Part shown: one piece after another, positions 57,751 through 64,000 of the stretch
How the letters are laid out: each line of letters begins with the position of its first letter
Position numbering within the stretch: position 1 is the stretch's first letter
Assembly: GCA_016234445.1 (NCBI GenBank)
Contig: JACRBT010000002.1
Location: 372,001-436,000, forward strand
Reading direction: 5' to 3'
DNA from: Chloroflexota bacterium
Lineage (GTDB): Bacteria; Chloroflexota; Dehalococcoidia; Tepidiformales; Tepidiformaceae
DNA: 64,000 bases
Translations under genes and position numbers: made by a program
Notes under the pieces: generated by a model
What the model saw: only the letters and a program-made list of their open reading frames with translations
Told to the model about the DNA's origin: nothing
The model's database searches: none

Positions 57751-58390
57751 GCTCCTCCGCCTCGCCGACCGCCCGGGCCATGACCGCGAACAGTGGGTCC
57801 GTCCGCCCTGGATTGGGGCTGAGGTCGCAGGCGAGCGGCGACCCGAACGCCCCCGAAAGCTGGAAGTACATGGCGATCAGGTCAGCGTGCTCGCGGCTGT
57901 TCAGCGCCTGCCACATCGCCACGGCCTTGGTCGGAAAGCAGCGATTCGAATAGGTGACGATGAAGGGACCGCCCGGCCGCAGCACGCGCCCCACCTCCCT
58001 GAACACCTCCACCGGCGACGTCAGGTACTGCACCGAAACCGTGACGACAGCGCCTCCGAAGGCACGATCCGCGAACGGCAGCCGCGGCTCCCGGTTCAGG
58101 TCCTGGACGACGAAGCTGGCCAGCTGCGGGTTCGCCGCCAGCTCCTCGGCGTTCATCCCGAGGCCGGTCACGCTCTCATACTTCTTCGACTCAGGGAGGT
58201 GGGACACCCAGCTGGACATCAGGTCGAGGATGGGTTCGCCCTCGGGCAGCATCTCGCCGTAGAAGCGCGTCGCCGCCGCAATCGCCTCGTCGTCGATGTG
58301 CGTGACGAGCCGGGGGACGCTGTAGAAGAGATCGTCGGCCGTCTCGTCGGCGCGGCGGAAGTGCTCGGGCCTGAAGGGCGAATCTCCCAT
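57734..58390 (-). CDS. Class I SAM-dependent methyltransferase
   Basis: A 218-residue protein. PILDLMSSWVSHLP replaces the usual Gly-rich motif I, GLGMNAEELAANPQL is motif II, QDLNREPRLPFADRAFGGAVVTVSVQYL motifs III-IV, and VFREVGRVLRPGGPFIVTYSNR the strand 5 motif. Motif I lacks the DxGxGxG loop, having DLMSSW, which resembles a small group of methyltransferase-11-type proteins. Target unknown. It overlaps modC's 3' end and follows the monooxygenase gene by five bases. Confidence 0.75.
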   Translation of the reverse strand: MGDSPFRPEHFRRADETADDLFYSVPRLVTHIDDEAIAAATRFYGEMLPEGEPILDLMSSWVSHLPESKKYESVTGLGMNAEELAANPQLASFVVQDLNREPRLPFADRAFGGAVVTVSVQYLTSPVEVFREVGRVLRPGGPFIVTYSNRCFPTKAVAMWQALNSREHADLIAMYFQLSGAFGSPLACDLSPNPGRTDPLFAVMARAVGEAEEPTKPA

Positions 58391-58395
58391 CGGGC

Positions 58396-58713
58396 TCAGG
58401 CCGGCGACCGCGAACCGGACTCGACGATGACCGCCTCGTAGAACCGGGCGCGGGGGTGCCCGGCGAGGATGCCGTCGGGGGTGCGGGCGGCGTGCGCCTG
58501 CCGGAACGCGTCAGAGGCGGTCCAGGCAATGAAGTCTTCGCGCGATTCCCAGATGGTGTGCGACAGGTAGTCGCCCGGCTCGTCCCCTCGCAGAAGGGAG
58601 AACTGGACGAACCCCTTGAGCCCCTGGAGATGCGATTCCCGCGTCCGCCAGAGCGTCTCAAAGTCGGCGGCGCGTTCCGGGATGACGGTGAACTGGTTCA
58701 TGGCAATGAACAT
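58396..58713 (-). CDS. Antibiotic biosynthesis monooxygenase-fold protein, IsdG/HmoA-like
   Basis: A 105-residue ABM-fold protein. Asn6 (IAMNQF), Trp64 and His74 (AWTASDAFRQAH) align with the Asn-Trp-His triad of IsdG-type heme-degrading monooxygenases (Asn7, Trp67, His77 there), including the exact Trp-x9-His spacing. ATG 58713 has GGAGGGG upstream. A TATGCT -10 box at 58743-58748 is seen. It may release iron from heme; other ABM enzymes oxidise quinones. Methyltransferase follows in the operon. Confidence 0.78.
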   Translation of the reverse strand: MFIAMNQFTVIPERAADFETLWRTRESHLQGLKGFVQFSLLRGDEPGDYLSHTIWESREDFIAWTASDAFRQAHAARTPDGILAGHPRARFYEAVIVESGSRSPA

Positions 58714-58742
58714 TGGTGGCCCCTCCAATGCCGGGTCGGTCG

Positions 58743-58748
58743 AGCATA
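58743..58748 (-). promoter_or_regulatory. -10 box (TATGCT) of the monooxygenase gene
   Basis: On the minus strand TATGCT lies 30 bases before the ABM start and would start transcription near 58736, giving a 23-base leader with GGAGGGG. The divergent gene's TAGTAT box lies at 58798-58803. Confidence 0.4.
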
Positions 58749-58811
58749 CCCGAAAGCGCGGCAGCGGGGCCTGCTCGCGGCAGGGCGGAGGGCAAGGTAG
58801 TATCGCCTCCG

Positions 58812-59555
58812 ATGACGCTCGACGCCGAAACCCTTGCCGCCCAGCGCCGGCCACTCCGCCAGTGGCTGGTCCCGCTCGTGGTCGGGGTGCTGGTGCTCGC
58901 CGGGGTCATCGCGGTCGTCGTCCTCGCGCAGCAGGCGGGCACCTCCGATGCCCCGCCGGAACCCGGGGCGTTCGTCCCGCCCGCGGCGATCGGCCAGACC
59001 GTCGCCTTCGACGTCCAGCAGGCCCAGTCCGGAAAACTGAACCTCGCCAGCCCCTCCGGTCCCCAGGCGGCGCGCTTCAAGGCGAGCGTCCGCGACCTCG
59101 CGCTCCCCGACAGCACGCCCGTCGAAGTGCTGACCTCTTCGAAGCTGACCGACGTCCGCCCCGGCGATTGGGTCACCGTCTTCGGCGTCTTCAACGAAGT
59201 CCGGAACTTCGCCATCCGCTCCGTCGTCGTGATCCGCGACCCTGGTAAGCCCCTCGACGACGGGTTCGTGCGTTCGCCCGCGGGGTTCCTGGGGGACGAA
59301 GCGGCCAAGGACCAGGCCGAGCGGCCGATCCTCGGGGGCCTCGTCGAAAGCGTGGGCGACAAGTCGCTGGTGATAACGGGCGCGACCGGGGCCGTCACCA
59401 TCACCCTCTCGGCGACGCCGCCCCTCTACCGGCTTGTCGCGGCCAACATGGGAGCGATCGTCGAGGGCGGGCGCGCCGCCTTCCTTCTCCCCGCCGGTGC
59501 CGGCATCGAGGCGACGACGGCCGTCCTCGTCCTTCCGCCACAGCCAGCCCAGTAG
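58812..59555 (+). CDS. Single-TM exported protein, function unknown
   Basis: A 247-residue protein with a cytoplasmic N-terminus (MTLDAETLAAQRRPLRQW), one membrane helix (LVPLVVGVLVLAGVIAVVVLA) and a soluble outer part. VLTSSKLTDVRPGDWVTVFGVFNEVRNFAIRS and VESVGDKSLVITGATGAVTITL look like two OB-like or beta-barrel units, similar to DUF5666-type repeats. No family is firm. TAGTAT (58798-58803) may be its -10, giving a very short leader. It converges on the permease gene. Confidence 0.6.
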   Translation: MTLDAETLAAQRRPLRQWLVPLVVGVLVLAGVIAVVVLAQQAGTSDAPPEPGAFVPPAAIGQTVAFDVQQAQSGKLNLASPSGPQAARFKASVRDLALPDSTPVEVLTSSKLTDVRPGDWVTVFGVFNEVRNFAIRSVVVIRDPGKPLDDGFVRSPAGFLGDEAAKDQAERPILGGLVESVGDKSLVITGATGAVTITLSATPPLYRLVAANMGAIVEGGRAAFLLPAGAGIEATTAVLVLPPQPAQ

Positions 59556-59564
59556 CCTCGAAAG

Positions 59565-62500
59565 CTATTCCGTCCGCAGGGCCTGGGCGTCCGACGTCCG
59601 CGCCAGCACCCGGACCGCGACCACGAGCGCGACGAGGAAGATAGCGACCACGGCCCCGCCGCCGACCGCGACGAACGACCACTCGGTCTGCAGCACGAAC
59701 CCTGGCTCCACTTTCGAGCCCGTCTCGGTCACGTTCAGGAACGAGAGCATCTGGCGCCCGACGAGAAGCCCAAGGTAGGCGCCGATGGCGACACCGACGA
59801 CGCCCACCATCCCGTATTCCAGCGCCAGCACCCGCGCGATCTGTCCCCGCGAGAGGCCGATCGCGCGCATCACGGCGAATTCCACCCGCCGCCGTTGGAC
59901 CACAGTCCAGAGCGTCACCAGCACCGCCGCCCCCACCAGGATGAGCACCGAAAGGAACGCCACAACCAGGATCCCGGTCCCGCCGGCGGCGATCAGCGGG
60001 TTCTTCTGGACCGTGTCCAGGGTCTCCTTGCGGTCGAGGACGGACGTGAAGCCGAAATCCTTTTTCCGCAACGCAACCTCGATCGCGTCAGTGTCCGCCC
60101 CCGGTTCCAGCGAAAGCCAGGCTTCGTTCACGACTTTTCGGCCGTTGTCGCCAACCATGTCCATCCACGAAACCAGCTGTTCCCGGTTCATTACGAGTGC
60201 CCAGCCATCCTTCGTCGGGGCCGTCGGGAAAAGGTCGAACTCCCCGCGGATCACGACCGGGATCAATGCGTCGTTGAGGATGACGAAGCCAGTGGAACCC
60301 ACGCTCAGCCCGGCGGCCGTCAGCAGGTCCTTCGCCGCCACCACCGGGAACGGGACGGACGGGTCAGACGCGAAAAACCCGTGGCTCGACTCTCCCGCCC
60401 CGGTGCCGAAGGTGAATCGCCCCGACAACTTCCCGGAGTGGGGCTTCTCGGCGTTCACTGTCAGCGCGTCCCTGTTGTTGGTCTTCACCGGCAAGACGCC
60501 CCAGGCAGCCGGCTCTTCGAACCCATCGATCACCGTCACCTGCCCGGAAGCCGAAACCGCCCCCAGGTCGTCCACATAGACGGGCGCGGAATTCAGCGCG
60601 AAGACATTCGGCGGGCCCGTAAAGACAATCGCGAGCACCGTCAGCGCCCCAACCAGTCCTCGCCCCTCGTAACCGCCGCGCATCTCCCGCCAGCCTTCGC
60701 CTTCAAGCTTCCCGAGGTCGACCAGCAGCAGCCGGTTCTCCGAATCGCGCACCCGTGCCCAGGCGGTGACGCTTTCGCGGGCCGTTTGCGGGTTCACCCA
60801 GAGTGAGATCTCCGTCGTCCCCGCCGGGAGGGGCCGCCCCGCAAGTTTCCTGCCGCCCTCCAGTGGCGCCAACACCTCGCGCAGCGGGCGGTTTGCGAAG
60901 TCGTCGCGGAACCAGAGCATGTCGCCGGCCGCCGACGGGTCCACGCCCAGGAGCTGGATCGTTTGGCCGCCCGGGCCACCGGCCGAAAGCGACCCTGCCC
61001 ACCGCGAAGTTGCGGACGCGCGCTCCACCCCAGGGATCGCCGCAAGCCGCTCGTCGAACCTGGAGAGGACCGGGTCGACCGCGAGCCCGTCGCCGCCCGT
61101 CGCCCGGAACTCGACCCCCACCTCGAAGTTCGCCCGGTCTTCGTAGGACTGCTCCGCGGTGGAGCTGTAGCTTGCCGCGAAGGTCCCGACGGCGACCGCC
61201 ATCATCAGGAGCAGCGTCAGCCGCGTGTGCTGCGACGGGTTGCGGACCACCTGCCAGAGGCCGATGGCGACGGTCACGCCGCTTATCGCCGCCAGCGACC
61301 GCGCCAGCAGGCGCAGCATCAGCGGGTACAGCCGCAATGTCACTGCGGCCGCCGCTGCGATGATCAACGCCGGCGAGGCGAGCAGCACCGGGTCGGAGCT
61401 GACGCCCCCCGCCGCCGACGGCGTGAACACCGAGCCGCGTTCGTGCAGTTCCCAGAGCAGAAGCGCCGCGAACAGGGCCAACACGACGTCCAGGTAGTAC
61501 CGCTGGATCAGCCCCGGGCCAGGGCGGGATTCGGCTCGCCGCTGGGCCAGCGCCCCCTTCCTCGCGACTGACCACGCCGGCACCAGCAGCGCCAGGAGCG
61601 CTAGCCCCACGCCGATTCCCGCCATCCCGAACGAGAGCGCCGGCACCGTCACCGGCAACAAGTCGCCCCCGGAGACGTCTTCGAAGAGCGGCGTCAGCCC
61701 CAGGAGCGCCGTCGCGGCGGCAGCGATGAAGGGCGCGACCAGGACGACCGGCACCCCCACCGCCAGCCCTTCGAGCAGGTAGGCGAAGACCACCTGGCCG
61801 ACGCTCGCCCCACGCCCCTGGAAGAGCGCAATCTCCCGCGACTGGCGTTCGATGACGATCCCGGCGACGAGGCTGACGTAGAACACGGCGATCGCCGCGA
61901 TTTCGAGGAGCAGGATCGTCAGCGGCTTCTGCTGGAAGCTGGAGCTCCGCCCGTAGTCCTTGAGCGCGTCTGTCAGCGGGCTGTAGGCGAAGCCCCCGAG
62001 TTGCCACATTTCGTCGTTCAGCTGCCGTTCGTCGTCCTGGGCGCGCTCGAAGTTCGCCCGCGTGAGCCGGGTCGAGTCTGCGGTCAGGTTCCACTCGCGG
62101 ATCGCGTAGGAGCCGGGGAACTGGGCGCCATAGGCCGCGACGGCAGCTTCTTCGATGAGCATCGGCACGATCGGCCCCGCGTCGGGGAGCACCCGGGGGG
62201 CCGGTTCGAAGTGCCGCTCCGCCCCGCTCACCCAGAACGGGTCGTCCGGGTCGGCCGGCTCGGCGATGCCGACGAGCGTCGCCAGGAACTCCCGGTGGAC
62301 AACGGCGCCGGGGTTGCAGATCGGCGGAGGCGGCGGGATCTCTTCCGTCGGGATCTCGCGGAAGCAGGTGTCGAAGTCCTCGGAGACCCTGAACGTCTCC
62401 CCAACCTTGAGCCGCATCAGGGCCGCGCCGTTCACGCCCATCAGCACTTCCATCGGCTTCGAAGCGTCGCCGCCTTCGGGGAACCGGCCTTCGACGAGCC

Positions 62501-62915
62501 GCACCTTGTCGCGGTAGCCCTCCAGCCACTGGGGCTGTCCCATCACTGAACGGAAGGGTGGGTTCTCGTTCTGGCGGGCGATGCTGAAGCGCCCGAGCGT
62601 CACCCGCCTGCCGGTCGCCACGGAGAACCAGCCGACGCGCTCCTGGATCCGGGCCTCGGCGGCGGTGACCACCTGGCTCCCTTCAGCGGTCCCCAGGGGC
62701 AGCGCCCGGAATTCGATGTGGGAGGCCGGGCGGCCCGCGAGCTGGTCGTCGATCGTAAAGGTCAGCCCCAGGTCCGACATCGCCCGGGCATAGACGGGGG
62801 CCGCCGCCAGCAACGTCGCCGCGACAACAATCCCGAGCGCGAGCACGGCCAGCATCTTCCAGTTGCCCGCGCTGCGGCGGGCGACAACCGACCAGACGGC
62901 AGGCAGCCTTCCCAC
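59565..62915 (-). CDS. Large FtsX-like (ABC3) permease
   Basis: A 1116-residue inner-membrane protein with about ten helices and two large extracytoplasmic domains. An N-terminal helix (MLAVLALGIVVAATLLAAAPVYA) is followed by a 280-residue outer domain; a triplet of helices around residues 330-480; then further helices near 500-620; and a C-terminal FtsX domain with VEFAVMRAIGLSRGQIARVLALEYG. Start GTG 62915 is chosen because the sequence upstream is not similar to the family. This type works with a separate ATPase (not seen here) in lipoprotein or peptide export. It diverges from a homologous permease at 63034. Confidence 0.8.
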   Translation of the reverse strand: MGRLPAVWSVVARRSAGNWKMLAVLALGIVVAATLLAAAPVYARAMSDLGLTFTIDDQLAGRPASHIEFRALPLGTAEGSQVVTAAEARIQERVGWFSVATGRRVTLGRFSIARQNENPPFRSVMGQPQWLEGYRDKVRLVEGRFPEGGDASKPMEVLMGVNGAALMRLKVGETFRVSEDFDTCFREIPTEEIPPPPPICNPGAVVHREFLATLVGIAEPADPDDPFWVSGAERHFEPAPRVLPDAGPIVPMLIEEAAVAAYGAQFPGSYAIREWNLTADSTRLTRANFERAQDDERQLNDEMWQLGGFAYSPLTDALKDYGRSSSFQQKPLTILLLEIAAIAVFYVSLVAGIVIERQSREIALFQGRGASVGQVVFAYLLEGLAVGVPVVLVAPFIAAAATALLGLTPLFEDVSGGDLLPVTVPALSFGMAGIGVGLALLALLVPAWSVARKGALAQRRAESRPGPGLIQRYYLDVVLALFAALLLWELHERGSVFTPSAAGGVSSDPVLLASPALIIAAAAAVTLRLYPLMLRLLARSLAAISGVTVAIGLWQVVRNPSQHTRLTLLLMMAVAVGTFAASYSSTAEQSYEDRANFEVGVEFRATGGDGLAVDPVLSRFDERLAAIPGVERASATSRWAGSLSAGGPGGQTIQLLGVDPSAAGDMLWFRDDFANRPLREVLAPLEGGRKLAGRPLPAGTTEISLWVNPQTARESVTAWARVRDSENRLLLVDLGKLEGEGWREMRGGYEGRGLVGALTVLAIVFTGPPNVFALNSAPVYVDDLGAVSASGQVTVIDGFEEPAAWGVLPVKTNNRDALTVNAEKPHSGKLSGRFTFGTGAGESSHGFFASDPSVPFPVVAAKDLLTAAGLSVGSTGFVILNDALIPVVIRGEFDLFPTAPTKDGWALVMNREQLVSWMDMVGDNGRKVVNEAWLSLEPGADTDAIEVALRKKDFGFTSVLDRKETLDTVQKNPLIAAGGTGILVVAFLSVLILVGAAVLVTLWTVVQRRRVEFAVMRAIGLSRGQIARVLALEYGMVGVVGVAIGAYLGLLVGRQMLSFLNVTETGSKVEPGFVLQTEWSFVAVGGGAVVAIFLVALVVAVRVLARTSDAQALRTE

Positions 62916-63033
62916 GTTGAACCCCCGGCCGCAAAGACTACACGGCGTCCAGCTTCGCGGCACGTTTGGGGCTTCGGCCGATCACCGGTAGACTGCGCGC
63001 TGGCGGCCATCGGGGCCGGCTGAGGGGGTCCGG

Positions 63034-64000
63034 TTGGGAATCCTGGCGTCCGTCCTGCGCGTGGTTGTGCAGCGCAGCCTCGCGAATCGCCGTCTCCTGC
63101 TCACCGTGATCGTGGGCGTCGTCCTGTCGTCCGCGCTCATGGCCAGCGTCGTCATCTACTCCGACGCCATCCGCGACCTCGGCCTCAAGCACGCTCTCGC
63201 CCAGGAGGACCGCCGCGACCTCGACCTCCACGTCTTCAGTTCGAGCCAGCGAGCGCGGCCCCAGGAGTACGCCCAGCTCCGCACCGGGATCACCTCGAAA
63301 GTCGAAGGCTCCCTCGGCAGCGTCCTCGAAGAGACCATCCACTACGGCAAGTCGGCCACCTTCTACCTGACGCTCCCCGGACAGCCCGTCCCCGCCGACA
63401 CCAACAAACCGCGCGCCCACTTCCAGTTCGCCGACCGCCTGGCCGAACACGTCACCCTCGTCGACGGCGCCCTCCCCGCGCCCGCAAAACCCGCGGAAAC
63501 CGGCAGCGGCCCCGAAATCCAGGTCTGGATCGGCAAGGCCACCGCCGACCGGTTCGGCGTCAAGACCGGCGACGTCTTCGACCTCCACCCGTTCTGGAGG
63601 CTCGAAGCCCTGCCCGTCGTCGTCACCGTCGCCGGGATTGTCGAACCGAACGACCCGGAAGAACGCTACTGGGGCCGCGTGGACCGCTTTCAAGACGCCA
63701 CCACCACCTGGCCGACATACCCCTTCTTCTTCGACGAAAAGACCTTCCTCACCGTCCTCGCCGCCTACCTGCCCGACATCGACGCCACCTACGAGCTCTT
63801 CGGCCTCGTCGATACCGGCAAGATCGACAGCCGCAACGCGAAGCAGATCGAAGGCGTGATTTCTGCCCTCGAAGCGGACTTTCCCCGTTCCTTCGACCGC
63901 ACCAGCCTGAACACCGGCCTCGACAAAACCCTCGCGGCCTACCAGGAGAAGCTCTTCTTCACCCGCCTGCCGCTCTTCGCCCTGATGCTCCAGGTCGTCG
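63034..64000 (+). CDS. FtsX-like (ABC3) permease, N-terminal part (runs off the window)
   Basis: The 322 visible residues begin at TTG 63034 with GAGGGGG upstream. LLLTVIVGVVLSSALMASVVIYSDAIRDLGL is a first membrane helix and DLGL follows as in the divergent permease (SDLGLTF), indicating homology. The next 270 residues form an extracytoplasmic domain with FGVKTGDVFDLHPF and VTVAGIVEPNDPEERYWGRV. The last residues (LFFTRLPLFALMLQVV) open the second helix. The complete gene, and perhaps an ATPase, lie beyond base 64000. Confidence 0.78.
   Translation, partial: MGILASVLRVVVQRSLANRRLLLTVIVGVVLSSALMASVVIYSDAIRDLGLKHALAQEDRRDLDLHVFSSSQRARPQEYAQLRTGITSKVEGSLGSVLEETIHYGKSATFYLTLPGQPVPADTNKPRAHFQFADRLAEHVTLVDGALPAPAKPAETGSGPEIQVWIGKATADRFGVKTGDVFDLHPFWRLEALPVVVTVAGIVEPNDPEERYWGRVDRFQDATTTWPTYPFFFDEKTFLTVLAAYLPDIDATYELFGLVDTGKIDSRNAKQIEGVISALEADFPRSFDRTSLNTGLDKTLAAYQEKLFFTRLPLFALMLQVV

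Noticed and set aside
1-64000. CRISPR arrays, insertion sequences or rRNA genes
   Set aside because: No regularly spaced repeats, transposase motifs or rRNA-like stretches were found on reading through.

Overview
The window is dense, GC-rich bacterial DNA (my impression is near 70% G+C, not counted) with about 53 protein genes, two tRNA genes with encoded CCA, and many GTG/TTG starts. No phage, IS or CRISPR elements are seen. F420-type LLM oxidoreductases, DUF5317, SARP/MalT-like regulators, and several type II DMSO-reductase operons without export signals suggest a Chloroflexota (Dehalococcoidia-like) lineage. That assignment is an inference, since no rRNA is present.

Layout. 1-4.3 kb: partial zinc-binding protein, small membrane peptide plus DUF5317-like protein, and a large STAND/TPR/SARP-type regulator. 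4.3-19.2 kb: a CoA-centred catabolic region with a TPP enzyme, two MaoC-like hydratases, two separate two-subunit CoA-transferases (IpdAB/GctAB-like), SDR, cupin, nucleoside phosphorylase, thiolase, nitroreductase and acyl-CoA dehydrogenase, plus a MobB-FmdE molybdenum-cofactor fusion. 19.2-40.2 kb: a molybdenum enzyme island. A plus-strand operon encodes a 43-residue peptide, catalytic alpha1, gamma1, beta1 and a TorD-type chaperone. It converges with a run of ten minus-strand genes: alpha4, alpha3, gamma2, beta2, chaperone, alpha2, a nitroreductase-like protein, two 4-TM membrane proteins and a truncated AMP-binding protein. A Crp/Fnr regulator with a C-terminal CxxCxxxC motif lies at the head of this run. 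40.3-64 kb: tRNA-Gly, alpha/beta hydrolase, TauE-like exporter, secreted metallopeptidase, MFS transporter, a third CoA-transferase, an adenylate cyclase operon, two-subunit fumarase split by a GNAT gene, FlK-like thioesterase, miaB, tRNA-Ser, LLM oxidoreductase, Nudix/NrtR-like protein, modABC, methyltransferase, heme-degrading-type monooxygenase, and divergent FtsX-like permeases.

How it fits together. Four catalytic subunits of the Mo-bisPGD type II family (nitrate reductase / ethylbenzene dehydrogenase / steroid C25 dehydrogenase relatives) share two sets of Fe-S, heme and chaperone partners. Molybdate uptake (modABC) and cofactor maturation (MobB-FmdE) are in the same window. Nearby CoA-ligating, beta-oxidation-like genes would suit degradation of a hydroxylated hydrocarbon or steroid side chain, but the substrate cannot be read from sequence.

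The main new signal is regulatory. Six intergenic dyads of form RTGAY-N4-RTCAY (an Fnr/Crp-like geometry) lie upstream of the Crp/Fnr gene itself, alpha4, alpha3, the alpha1 operon, mobB-fmdE and the SARP regulator. A related GTGAA-N4-TTCAC dyad precedes the adenylate cyclase operon. At two promoters the dyad is centred exactly at -41.5 from a good -10 box. I propose a redox-responsive regulon tying together the Mo enzymes, their cofactor supply and a second regulator.
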